From: Auanema rhodensis
Lineage: Eukaryota > Nematoda > Chromadorea > Rhabditida > Rhabditidae
Assembly (NCBI GenBank): GCA_964057225.1
Contig: OZ059896.1
Location: 21,944,501-22,008,500, forward strand
Direction of reading: 5' to 3'
DNA length: 64,000 nt
Below the pieces are notes generated by a model. It saw only the letters and a program-made list of their open reading frames with translations, searched no databases and was not told the origin of the DNA. Shown piece after piece: positions 11,710 to 24,680 of this stretch (the stretch's first letter is position 1; each line of letters opens with the position of its first letter). The position numbers and the translations under genes were made by a program.

Positions 11710-14700
11710 TTCGATGCGGATTTTTAAGCTGCGTCGATCTGTGTTATCAGATTTGCGCTAGCTTAAAAATGCACCGAGATATCAACTGATATAAGTTCAC
11801 ACTTATATCCTCGATTTTCACCCTGAAGAATTAATTTTTTCGTCGAATAACATTGTCCATCGTCTTTGCTTTGAAAAAAGGAATCTAAAAACATCTACTT
11901 TTTGCTAAATTATTTTGAAATTTTTCGAAAAAATTTTTGTCAAAATGTTTTTGGAAGCAATGTTGAGTGTACATGGAAACTCAACATACACTAATGCATC
12001 ATTTTTCAAACGATCATAACTAATTTTTGTATTAAGCGTTTCTCAATGTAGTATAGTGCATTCGATGCGGATTTTTAAGCTGCGTCGATCTGTGTTATCA
12101 GATTTGCGCAAGCTTAAAAATGCACCGAGATATCAACTGATATAAGTTCACACTTATATCCTCGATTTTCACCCTGAAGAATTAATTTTTTCGTTGAATA
12201 ACAATGTCCATCGTCTTTGCCTTGAAAAAAGGAATCTAAAAACATCTACTTTTTGCTAAATTATTTTGAAATTTTTCGAAAAAATTTTTGTCAAAATGTT
12301 TTTGGAAGCAATGTTGAGTGTACATGGAAACTCAACATACACTAATGCATCATTTTTCAAACGATCATAACTAATTTTTGTATTAAGCGTTTCTCAATGT
12401 AGTATAGTGCATTCGATGCGGATTTTCAAGCTGCGTCGATCTGTGTTATCAGATTTGCGCTAGCTTAAAAATGCACCGAGATATCAACTGATATAAGTTC
12501 ACACTTATATCCTCGATTTTCACCCTGAAGAATTAATTTTTTCGTCGAATAACATTGTCCATCGTCTTTGCTTTGAAAAAAAGAATCTAAAAACATCTAC
12601 TTTTTGCTAAATTATTTTGAAATTTTTCGAAAAAATTTTTGTCAAAATGTTTTTGGAAGCAATGTTGAGTGTACATGGAAACTCAACATACACTAATGCA
12701 TCATGTTTCAAACGATCATAACTAATTTTTGTATTAAGCGTTTCTCAATGTAGTATAGTGCATTCGATGCGGATTTTTAAGCTGCGTCGATCTGTGTTAT
12801 CAGATTTGCGCTAGCTTAAAAATGCACCGAGATATCAACTGATATAAGTTCACACTTATATCCTCGATTTTCACCCTGAAGAATTAATTTTTTCGTCGAA
12901 TAACATTGTCCATCGTCTTTGCTTTGAAAAAAGGAATCTAAAAACATCTACTTTTTGCTAAATTATTTTGAAATTTTTCGAAAAAATTTTTGTCAAAATG
13001 TTTTTGGAAGCAATGTTGAGTGTACATGGAAACTCAACATACACTAATGCATCATGTTTCAAACGATCATAACTAATTTTTGTATTAAGCGTTTCTCAAT
13101 GTAGTATAGTGCATTCGATGCGGATTTTTAAGCTGCGTCGATCTGTGTTATCAGATTTGCGCTAGCTTAAAAATGCACCGAGATATCAACTGATATAAGT
13201 TCACACTTATATCCTCGATTTTCACCCTGAAGAATTAATTTTTTCGTCGAATAACATTGTCCATCGTCTTTGCTTTGAAAAAAAGAATCTAAAAACATCT
13301 ACTTTTTGCTAAATTATTTTGAAATTTTTCGAAAAAATTTTTGTCAAAATGTTTTTGGAAGCAATGTTGAGTGTACATGGAAACTCAACATACACTAATG
13401 CATCATGTTTCAAACGATCATAACTAATTTTTGTATTAAGCGTTTCTCAATGTAGTATAGTGCATTCGATGCGGATTTTTAAGCTGCGTCGATCTGTGTT
13501 ATCAGATTTGCGCTAGCTTAAAAATGCACCGAGATATCAACTGATATAAGTTCACACTTATATCCTCGATTTTCACCCTGAAGAATTAATTTTTTCGTCG
13601 AATAACATTGTCCATCGTCTTTGCTTTGAAAAAAGGAATCTAAAAACATCTACTTTTTGCTAAATTATTTTGAAATTTTTCGAAAAAATTTTTGTCAAAA
13701 TGTTTTTGGAAGCAATGTTGAGTGTACATGGAAACTCAACATACACTAATGCATCATGTTTCAAACGATCATAACTAATTTTTGTATTAAGCGTTTCTCA
13801 ATGTAGTATAGTGCATTCGATGCGGATTTTTAAGCTGCGTCGATCTGTGTTATCAGATTTGCGCTAGCTTAAAAATGCACCGAGATATCAACTGATATAA
13901 GTTCACACTTATATCCTCGATTTTCACCCTGAAGAATTAATTTTTTCGTCGAATAACATTGTCCATCGTCTTTGCTTTGAAAAAAGGAATCTAAAAACAT
14001 CTACTTTTTGCTAAATTATTTTGAAATTTTTCGAAAAAATTTTTGTCAAAATGTTTTTGGAAGCAATGTTGAGTGTACATGGAAACTCAACATACACTAA
14101 TGCATCATTTTTCAAACGATCATAACTAATTTTTGTATTAAGCGTTTCTCAATGTAGTATAGTGCATTCGATGCGGATTTTTAAGCTGCGTCGATCTGTG
14201 TTATCAGATTTGCGCTAGCTTAAAAATGCACCGAGATATCAACTGATATAAGTTCACACTTATATCCTCGATTTTCACCCTGAAGAATTAATTTTTTCGT
14301 CGAATAACATTGTCCATCGTCTTTGCTTTGAAAAAAAGAATCTAAAAACATCTACTTTTTGCTAAATTATTCTGAAATTTTTCGAAAAAATTTTTGTCAA
14401 AATGTTTTTGGAAGCAATGTTGAGTGTACATGGAAACTCAACATACACTAATGCATCATTTTTCAAACGATCATAACTAATTTCTGTATTAAGCGTTTTT
14501 CAATGTAGTATAGTGCATTCGATGCGGATTTTTAAGCTGCGTCGATCTGTGTTATCAGATTTGCGCTAGCTTAAAAATGCACCGAGATATCAACTGATAT
14601 AAGTTCACACTTGTATCCTCGATTTTCACCCTGAAGAATTAATTTTTTCGTCGAATAACATTGTCCATCGTCTTTGCCTTGAAAAAAGGAATCTAAAAAC

Positions 14701-14742
14701 ATCTACTTTTTGCTAAATTATTTTGAAATTTTTCGAAAAAAT
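11710..14742. repeat. Left-block tail: GTCGAAT-rich monomers
   Basis: Monomers m34 (part) to m42. Most have G at M69 or T at M69, CAATGTAG, AA210, C at M261 and CATTG with CTTTG. m36 (12,286) repeats the TTTTCAAGCTG change of m31. m35 has T176-to-A (12,110). m41 has ATTCTGAAA (14371) and m42 has CTTGTATCC (14611) and AAGCGTTTTTC; both have homologues 41 monomers downstream. Several neighbouring monomers (about 12.6-14.0 kb) are almost indistinguishable, suggesting recent one- or two-monomer expansion. Confidence 0.75.
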
Positions 14743-15090
14743 TTTTGTCAAAATGTTTTTGGAAGCAATGTTGAGTGTACATGGAAACTCAACATACACT
14801 AATGCATCATTTTTCAAACGATCATAACTAATTTTTGTATTAAGCTTTTCTCAATGTAGTATAGTGCATTCGATGCGGATTTTTAAGCTGCGTCGATCTG
14901 TGTTATCAGATTTGCGCTAGCTTAAAAATGCACCGAGATATCAACTGATATAAGTTCACACTTATATCCTCGATTTTCACCCTGAAGAATTAATTTTTTC
15001 GTTGAATAACATTGTCCATCGTCTTTGCTTTGAAAAAAGGAATCTAAAAACATCTACTTTTTGCTAAATTATTTTGAAATTTTTCGAAAA

Positions 15091-18000
15091 CATTTTTGTC
15101 AAAATGTTTTTGGAAACAATGTTGAGTGTACATGGAAACTCAACATACACTAATGCATCATTTTTCAAACGATCATAACTAATTTTTGTATTAAGCGTTT
15201 CTCAATGTAGTATAGTGCATTCGATGCGGATTTTTAAGCTGCGTCGATCTGTGTTATCAGATTTGCGCTAGCTTAAAAATGCACCGAGATATCAACTGAT
15301 ATAAGTTCACACTTATATCCTCGATTTTCACCCTGAAGAATTAATTTTTTCGTCGAATAACATTGTCCATCGTCTTTGCTTTGAAAAAAGGAATCTAAAA
15401 ACATCTACTTTTTGCTAAATTATTTTGAAATTTTTCGAAAAAATTTTTGTCAAAATGTTTTTGGAAGCAATGTTGAGTGTACATGGAAACTCAACATACA
15501 CTAATGCATCATGTTTCAAACGATCATAACTAATTTTTGTATTAAGCGTTTCTCAAGGTAGTATAGTGCATTCGATGCGGATTTTTAAGCTGCGTCGATC
15601 TGTGTTATCAGATTTGCGCTAGCTTAAAAATGCACCGAGATATCAACTGATATCTGTTCACACTTATATCCTCGATTTTCACCCTGAAGAATTATTTTTT
15701 TCGTTGAATAACATTGTCCATCGTCTTTGCCTTGAAAAAAGGAATCTAAAAACATCTACTTTTTGCTAAATTATTTTGAAATTTTTCGAAAAAAATTTTG
15801 TCAAAATGTTTTTGGAAACAATGTTGATTGTACATGGAAACTCAACATACACTAATGCATCATTTTTCAAACGATCATAACTAATTTTTGTATTAAGCGT
15901 TTCTCAATGTAGTTTAGTGCATTCGATGCGGATTTTTAAGCTGCGTCGATCTGTGTTATCAGATTTGCGCTAGCTTAAAAATGCACCGAGATATCAACTG
16001 ATATCTGTTCACACTTATATCCTCGATTTTCACCCTGAAGAATTATTTTTTTCGTTGAATAACCATGTCCATCGTCTTTGCCTTGAAAAAAGGAATCTAA
16101 AAACATCTACTTTTTGCTAAATTATTTTGAAATTTTTCGAAAAAAATTTTGTCAAAATGTTTTTGGAAACAATGTTGATTGTACATGGAAACTCAACATA
16201 CACTAATGCATCATTTTTCAAACGATCATAACTAATTTTTGTATTAAGCGTTTCTCAATGTAGTATAGTGCATTCGATGCGGATTTTTAAGCTGCGTCGA
16301 TCTGTGTTATCAGATTTGCGCTAGCTTAAAAATGCACCGAGATATCAACTGATATAAGTTCACACTTATATCCTCGATTTTCACCCTGAAGAATTAATTT
16401 TTTCGTTGAATAACAATGTCCATCGTCTTTGCCTTGAAAAAAGGAATCTAAAAACATCTACTTTTTGCTAAATTATTTTGAAATTTTTCGAAAAAATTTT
16501 TGTCAAAATGTTTTTGGAAGCAATGTTGAGTGTACATGGAAACTCAACATACACTAATGCATCATTTTTCAAACGATCATAACTAATTTTTGTATTAAGC
16601 GTTTCTCAATGTAGTATAGTGCATTCGATGCGGATTTTTAAGCTGCGTCGATCTGTGTTATCAGATTTGCGCTAGCTTAAAAATGCACCGAGATATCAAC
16701 TGATATAAGTTCACACTTATATCCTCGATTTTCACCCTGAAGAATTAATTTTTTCGTTGAATAACATTGTCCATCGTCTTTGCTTTGAAAAAAGGAATCT
16801 GAAAACATCTACTTTTTGCTAAATTATTTTGAAATTTTTCGAAAACATTTTTGTCAAAATGTTTTTGGAAACAATGTTGAGTGTACATGGAAACTCAACA
16901 TACACTAATGCATCATTTTTCAAACGATCATAACTAATTTTTGTATTAAGCGTTTCTCAATGTAGTATAGTGCATTCGATGCGGATTTTTAAGCTGCGTC
17001 GATCTGTGTTATCAGATTTGCGCTAGCTTAAAAATGCACCGAGATATCAACTGATATAAGTTCACACTTATATCCTCGATTTTCACCCTGAAGAATTAAT
17101 TTTTTCGTCGAATAACATTGTCCATCGTCTTTGCTTTGAAAAAAGGAATCTAAAAACATCTACTTTTTGCTAAATTATTTTGAAATTTTTCGAAAAAATT
17201 TTTGTCAAAATGTTTTTGGAAGCAATGTTGAGTGTACATGGAAACTCAACATACACTAATGCATCATGTTTCAAACGATCATAACTAATTTTTGTATTAA
17301 GCGTTTCTCAAGGTAGTATAGTGCATTCGATGCGGATTTTTAAGCTGCGTCGATCTGTGTTATCAGATTTGCGCTAGCTTAAAAATGCACCGAGATATCA
17401 ACTGATATCTGTTCACACTTATATCCTCGATTTTCACCCTGAAGAATTATTTTTTTCGTTGAATAACATTGTCCATCGTCTTTGCCTTGAAAAAAGGAAT
17501 CTAAAAACATCTACTTTTTGCTAAATTATTTTGAAATTTTTCGAAAAAAATTTTGTCAAAATGTTTTTGGAAACAATGTTGATTGTACATGGAAACTCAA
17601 CATACACTAATGCATCATTTTTCAAACGATCATAACTAATTTTTGTATTAAGCGTTTCTCAATGTAGTTTAGTGCATTCGATGCGGATTTTTAAGCTGCG
17701 TCGATCTGTGTTATCAGATTTGCGCTAGCTTAAAAATGCACCGAGATATCAACTGATATCTGTTCACACTTATATCCTCGATTTTCACCCTGAAGAATTA
17801 TTTTTTTCGTTGAATAACCATGTCCATCGTCTTTGCCTTGAAAAAAGGAATCTAAAAACATCTACTTTTTGCTAAATTATTTTGAAATTTTTCGAAAAAA
17901 ATTTTGTCAAAATGTTTTTGGAAACAATGTTGATTGTACATGGAAACTCAACATACACTAATGCATCATTTTTCAAACGATCATAACTAATTTTTGTATT

Positions 18001-20355
18001 AAGCGTTTCTCAATGTAGTATAGTGCATTCGATGCGGATTTTTAAGCTGCGTCGATCTGTGTTATCAGATTTGCGCTAGCTTAAAAATGCACCGAGATAT
18101 CAACTGATATAAGTTCACACTTATATCCTCGATTTTCACCCTGAAGAATTAATTTTTTCGTTGAATAACAATGTCCATCGTCTTTGCCTTGAAAAAAGGA
18201 ATCTAAAAACATCTACTTTTTGCTAAATTATTTTGAAATTTTTCGAAAAAATTTTTGTCAAAATGTTTTTGGAAGCAATGTTGAGTGTACATGGAAACTC
18301 AACATACACTAATGCATCATTTTTCAAACGATCATAACTAATTTTTGTATTAAGCGTTTCTCAATGTAGTATAGTGCATTCGATGCGGATTTTTAAGCTG
18401 CGTCGATCTGTGTTATCAGATTTGCCCTAGCTTAAAAATGCACCGAGATATCAACTGATATAAGTTCACACTTATATCCTCGATTTTCACCCTGAAGAAT
18501 TAATTTTTTCGTTGAATAACATTGTCCATCGTCTTTGCTTTGAAAAAAGGAATCTAAAAACATCTACTTTTTGCTAAATTATTTTGAAATTTTTCGAAAA
18601 CATTTTTGTCAAAATGTTTTTGGAAACAATGTTGAGTGTACATGGAAACTCAACATACACTAATGCATCATTTTTCAAACGATCATAACTAATTTTTGTA
18701 TTAAGCGTTTCTCAATGTAGTATAGTGCATTCGATGCGGATTTTTAAGCTGCGTCGATCTGTGTTATCAGATTTGCGCTAGCTTAAAAATGCACCGAGAT
18801 ATCAACTGATATAAGTTCACACTTATATCCTCGATTTTCACCCTGAAGAATTAATTTTTTCGTCGAATAACATTGTCCATCGTCTTTGCTTTGAAAAAAG
18901 GAATCTAAAAACATCTACTTTTTGCTAAATTATTTTGAAATTTTTCGAAAAAATTTTTGTCAAAATGTTTTTGGAAGCAATGTTGAGTGTACATGGAAAC
19001 TCAACATACACTAATGCATCATGTTTCAAACGATCATAACTAATTTTTGTATTAAGCGTTTCTCAAGGTAGTATAGTGCATTCGATGCGGATTTTTAAGC
19101 TGCGTCGATCTGTGTTATCAGATTTGCGCTAGCTTAAAAATGCACCGAGATATCAACTGATATCTGTTCACACTTATATCCTCGATTTTCACCCTGAAGA
19201 ATTATTTTTTTCGTTGAATAACATTGTCCATCGTCTTTGCCTTGAAAAAAGGAATCTAAAAACATCTACTTTTTGCTAAATTATTTTGAAATTTTTCGAA
19301 AAAAATTTTGTCAAAATGTTTTTGGAAACAATGTTGATTGTACATGGAAACTCAACATACACTAATGCATCATTTTTCAAACGATCATAACTAATTTTTG
19401 TATTAAGCGTTTCTCAATGTAGTTTAGTGCATTCGATGCGGATTTTTAAGCTGCGTCGATCTGTGTTATCAGATTTGCGCTAGCTTAAAAATGCACCGAG
19501 ATATCAACTGATATCTGTTCACACTTATATCCTCGATTTTCACCCTGAAGAATTATTTTTTTCGTTGAATAACCATGTCCATCGTCTTTGCCTTGAAAAA
19601 AGGAATCTAAAAACATCTACTTTTTGCTAAATTATTTTGAAATTTTTCGAAAAAAATTTTGTCAAAATGTTTTTGGAAACAATGTTGATTGTACATGGAA
19701 ACTCAACATACACTAATGCATCATTTTTCAAACGATCATAACTAATTTTTGTATTAAGCGTTTCTCAATGTAGTATAGTGCATTCGATGCGGATTTTTAA
19801 GCTGCGTCGATCTGTGTTATCAGATTTGCGCTAGCTTAAAAATGCACCGAGATATCAACTGATATAAGTTCACACTTATATCCTCGATTTTCACCCTGAA
19901 GAATTAATTTTTTCGTTGAATAACAATGTCCATCGTCTTTGCCTTGAAAAAAGGAATCTAAAAACATCTACTTTTTGCTAAATTATTTTGAAATTTTTCG
20001 AAAAAATTTTTGTCAAAATGTTTTTGGAAGCAATGTTGAGTGTACATGGAAACTCAACATACACTAATGCATCATTTTTCAAACGATCATAACTAATTTT
20101 TGTATTAAGCGTTTCTCAATGTAGTATAGTGCATTCGATGCGGATTTTTAAGCTGCGTCGATCTGTGTTATCAGATTTGCGCTAGCTTAAAAATGCACCG
20201 AGATATCAACTGATATAAGTTCACACTTATATCCTCGATTTTCACCCTGAAGAATTAATTTTTTCGTTGAATAACATTGTCCATCGTCTTTGCTTTGAAA
20301 AAAGGAATCTAAAAACATCTACTTTTTGCTAAATTATTTTGAAATTTTTCGAAAA
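15091..20355. repeat. Five-monomer higher-order repeat, three tandem copies (3 x 1755 bp)
   Basis: Junction variant GAAAACATTTTT at 15091, 16846, 18601 and 20356; CAAGGTAG at 15554, 17309 and 19064; TAGTTTAG at 15910, 17665 and 19420. All spacings are exactly 1755 bp. The three copies are nearly identical to one another; private changes are isolated (TCTGAAAAC near 16,800 in copy 1; TTTGCCCTAG near 18,425 in copy 3). The left block has the unit once (2455-4209), so two copies were gained here or lost there. Confidence 0.9.
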
Positions 20356-22574
20356 CATTTTTGTCAAAATGTTTTTGGAAACAATGTTGAGTGTACATGG
20401 AAACTCAACATACACTAATGCATCATTTTTCAAACGATCATAACTAATTTTTGTATTAAGCGTTTCTCAATGTAGTATAGTGCATTCGATGCGGATTTTT
20501 AAGCTGCGTCGATCTGTGTTATCAGATTTGCGCTAGCTTAAAAATGCACCGAGATATCAACTGATATAAGTTCACACTTATATCCTCGATTTTCACCCTG
20601 AAGAATTAATTTTTTCGTCGAATAACATTGTCCATCGTCTTTGCTTTGAAAAAAGGAATCTAGAAACATCTACTTTTTGCTAAATTATTTTGAAATTTTT
20701 CGAAAAAATTTTTGTCAAAATGTTTTTGGAAGCAATGTTGAGTGTACATGGAAACTCAACATACACTAATGCATCATGTTTCAAACGATCATAACTAATT
20801 TCTGTATTAAGCGTTTCTCAATGTAGTATAGTGCATTCGATGCGGATTTTTAAGCTGCGTCGATCTGTGTTATCCGATTTGCGCTAGCTTAAAAATGCAC
20901 CGAGATATCAACTGATATAAGTTCACACTTATATCCTCGATTTTCACCCTGAAGAATTAATTTTTTCGTTGAATAACATTGTCCATCGTCTTTGCTTTGA
21001 AAAAAGGAATCTAAAAACATCTACTTTTTGCTAAATTATTTTGAAATTTTTCGAAAAAATTTTTGTCAAAATGTTTTTGGAAGCAATGTTGAGTGTACAT
21101 GGAAACTCAACATACACTAATGCATCATGTTTCAAACGATCATAACTAATTTTTGTATTAAGCGTTTCTCAAGGTAGTATAGTGCATTCGATGCGGATTT
21201 TTAAGCTGCGTCGATCTGTGTTATCAGATTTGCGCTAGCTTAAAAATGCACCGAGATATCAACTGATATCTGTTCACACTTATATCCTCGATTTTCACCC
21301 TGAAGAATTATTTTTTTCGTTGAATAACATTGTCCATCGTCTTTGCCTTGAAAAAAGGAATCTAAAAACATCTACTTTTTGCTAAATTATTTTGAAATTT
21401 TTCGAAAAAAATTTTGTCAAAATGTTTTTGGAAACAATGTTGATTGTACATGGAAACTCAACATACACTAATGCATCATTTTTCAAACGATCATAACTAA
21501 TTTTTGTATTAAGCGTTTCTCAATGTAGTATAGTGCATTCGATGCGGATTTTTAAGCTGCGTCGATCTGTGTTATCAGATTTGCGCTAGCTTAAAAATGC
21601 ACCGAGATATCAACTGATATCTGTTCACACTTATATCCTCGATTTTCACCCTGAAGAATTATTTTTTTCGTTGAATAACCATGTCCATCGTCTTTGCCTT
21701 GAAAAAAGGAATCTAAAAACATCTACTTTTTGCTAAATTATTTTGAAATTTTTCGAAAAAATTTTTGTCAAAATGTTTTTGGAAACAATGTTGAGTGTAC
21801 ATGGAAACTCAACATACACTAATGCATCATTTTTCAAACGATCATAACTAATTTCTGTATTAAGCGTTTCTCAATGTAGTATAGTGCATTCGATGCGGAT
21901 TTTTAAGCTGCGTCGATCTGTGTTATCCGATTTGCGCTAGCTTAAAAATGCACCGAGATATCAACTGATATAAGTTCACACTTATATCCTCGATTTTCAC
22001 CCTGAAGAATTAATTTTTTCGTTGAATAACATTGTCCATCGTCTTTGCTTCGAAAAAAGGAATCTAAAAACATCTACTTTTTGCTAAATTATTTTGAAAT
22101 TTTTCGAAAAAATTTTTGTCAAAATGTTTTTGGAAGCAATGTTGAGTGTACATGGAAACTCAACATACACTAATGCATCATTTTTCAAACGATCATAACT
22201 AATTTTTGTATTAAGCGTTTCTCAATGTAGTATAGTGCATGCGATGCGGATTTTTAAGCTGCGTCGATCTGTGTTATCAGATTTGCGCTAGCTTAAAAAT
22301 GCACCGAGATATTAACTGATATCTGTTCACACTTATATCCTCGATTTTCACCCTGAAGAATTATTTTTTTCGTTGAATAACCATGTCCATCGTCTTTGCC
22401 TTGAAAAAAGGAATCTAAAAACATCTACTTTTTGCTAAATTATTTTGAAATTTTTCGAAAAAATTTTTGTCAAAATGTTTTTGGAAACAATGTTGAGTGT
22501 ACATGGAAACTCAACATACACTAATGCATCATTTTTCAAACGATCATAACTAATTTTTGTATTAAGCGTTTCTC
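20356..22574. repeat. Right-block homologue of the first part of the 10-mer
   Basis: Monomers matching m13 to m19 at an offset of 46: TCTAGAAAC 20657, TATCCGATTTG about 20,872, CAAGGTAG 21170, CCATGTCC about 21,679, GCTTCGAAA 22047, GATATTAAC about 22,312. A private change, GTGCATGCGATG, lies near 22,240. It gives the outgroup for reading which monomers of the left 10-mer are ancestral. Confidence 0.8.
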
Positions 22575-23627
22575 AATGTAGTATAGTGCATTCGATGCGG
22601 ATTTTTAAGCTGCGTCGATCTGTGTTATCAGATTTGCGCTAGCTTAAAAATGCACCGAGATATTAACTGATATCTGTTGACACTTATATCCTCGATTTTC
22701 ACCCTGAAGAATTATTTTTTTCGTTGAATAACCATGTCCATCGTCTTTGCCTTGAAAAAAGGAATCTAAAAACATCTACTTTTTGCTAAATTATTTTGAA
22801 ATTTTTCGAAAAAATTTTTGTCAAAATGTTTTTGGAAACAATGTTGAGTGTACATGGAAACTCAACATACACTAATGCATCATTTTTCAAACGATCATAA
22901 CTAATTTTTGTATTAAGCGTTTCTCAATGTAGTATAGTGCATTCGATGCGGATTTTTAAGCTGCGTCGATCTGTGTTATCAGATTTGCGCTAGCTTAAAA
23001 ATGCACCGAGATATCAACTGATATAAGTTCACACTTATATCCTCGATTTTCACCCTGAAGAATTAATTTTTTCGTTGAATAACAATGTCCATCGTCTTTG
23101 CCTTGAAAAAAGGAATCTAAAAACATCTACTTTTTGCTAAATTATTTTGAAATTTTTCGAAAAAATTTTTGTCAAAATGTTTTTGGAAGCAATGTTGAGT
23201 GTACATGGAAACTCAACATACACTAATGCATCATTTTTCAAACGATAATAACTAATTTTTGTATTAAGCGTTTCTCAATGTAGTATAGTGCATTCGATGC
23301 GGATTTTTAAGCTGCGTCGATCTGTGTTATCAGATTTGCGCTAGCTTAAAAATGCACCGAGATATCAACTGATATAAGTTCACACTTATATCCTCGATTT
23401 TCACCCTGAAGAATTAATTTTTTCGTTGAATAACAATGTCCATCGTCTTTGCCTTGAAAAAAGGAATCTAAAAACATCTACTTTTTGCTAAATTATTTTG
23501 AAATTTTTCGAAAAAATTTTTGTCAAAATGTTTTTGGAAGCAATGTTGAGTGTACATGGAAACTCAACATACACTAATGCATCATTTTTCAAACGATCAT
23601 AACTAATTTTTGTATTAAGCGTTTCTC
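22575..23627. repeat. Three-monomer tandem duplication, copy 1 (1053 bp)
   Basis: CTGTTGAC at 22677 and AACGATAATA at 23241 each recur exactly 1053 bp downstream (23730 and 24294). m65 to m67 is the first trimer. m67, with AACGATAATAAC, has no homologue in the left block, where m20 is directly followed by the TTTTCAAGCTG monomer m21. Confidence 0.85.
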
Positions 23628-24680
23628 AATGTAGTATAGTGCATTCGATGCGGATTTTTAAGCTGCGTCGATCTGTGTTATCAGATTTGCGCTAGCTTAA
23701 AAATGCACCGAGATATTAACTGATATCTGTTGACACTTATATCCTCGATTTTCACCCTGAAGAATTATTTTTTTCGTTGAATAACCATGTCCATCGTCTT
23801 TGCCTTGAAAAAAGGAATCTAAAAACATCTACTTTTTGCTAAATTATTTTGAAATTTTTCGAAAAAATTTTTGTCAAAATGTTTTTGGAAACAATGTTGA
23901 GTGTACATGGAAACTCAACATACACTAATGCATCATTTTTCAAACGATCATAACTAATTTTTGTATTAAGCGTTTCTCAATGTAGTATAGTGCATTCGAT
24001 GCGGATTTTTAAGCTGCGTCGATCTGTGTTATCAGATTTGCGCTAGCTTAAAAATGCACCGAGATATCAACTGATATAAGTTCACACTTATATCCTCGAT
24101 TTTCACCCTGAAGAATTAATTTTTTCGTTGAATAACAATGTCCATCGTCTTTGCCTTGAAAAAAGGAATCTAAAAACATCTACTTTTTGCTAAATTATTT
24201 TGAAATTTTTCGAAAAAATTTTTGTCAAAATGTTTTTGGAAGCAATGTTGAGTGTACATGGAAACTCAACATACACTAATGCATCATTTTTCAAACGATA
24301 ATAACTAATTTTTGTATTAAGCGTTTCTCAATGTAGTATAGTGCATTCGATGCGGATTTTTAAGCTGCGTCGATCTGTGTTATCAGATTTGCGCTAGCTT
24401 AAAAATGCACCGAGATATCAACTGATATAAGTTCACACTTATATCCTCGATTTTCACCCTGAAGAATTAATTTTTTCGTTGAATAACAATGTCCATCGTC
24501 TTTGCCTTGAAAAAAGGAATCTAAAAACATCTACTTTTTGCTAAATTATTTTGAAATTTTTCGAAAAAATTTTTGTCAAAATGTTTTTGGAAGCAATGTT
24601 GAGTGTACATGGAAACTCAACATACACTAATGCATCATTTTTCAAACGATCATAACTAATTTTTGTATTAAGCGTTTCTC
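23628..24680. repeat. Three-monomer tandem duplication, copy 2 (1053 bp)
   Basis: m68 to m70. The first monomer is a recombinant: m68 (23,518-23,868) begins with GGAAGCAATG like m71, whereas its homologue m65 has GGAAACAATG, but its right part has GATATTAAC, CTGTTGAC and CCATGTCC like m65. The exchange lies between about 23,540 and 23,717. Downstream, m71 resumes homology with m21 and m31 (24711 against 7161 and 10671). Confidence 0.82.

Larger units (their letters stand above)
2300..14650. repeat. Large block duplication, left copy
   Basis: Private variants here reappear in the same order in the right copy (15.0-29.04 kb), always at whole-monomer offsets. Offset 36 monomers (12,636 bp): 2455 to 15091, 3274 to 15910, 2918 to 15554. 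Offset 46: 4511 to 20657 (TCTAGAAAC), 5901 to 22047 (GCTTCGAAA), 6531 to 22677 (CTGTTGAC). Offset 40: 11583 to 25623. Offset 41: 14371 to 28762 (ATTCTGAAA), 14611 to 29002 (CTTGTATCC). The changing offset records later internal duplications in each copy. Homology starts between about 2140 and 2455 and ends between 14611 and 14687, where the two copies differ. m43 (14743-15093) lies at the junction and has the private AAGCTTTTC. Confidence 0.85.
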
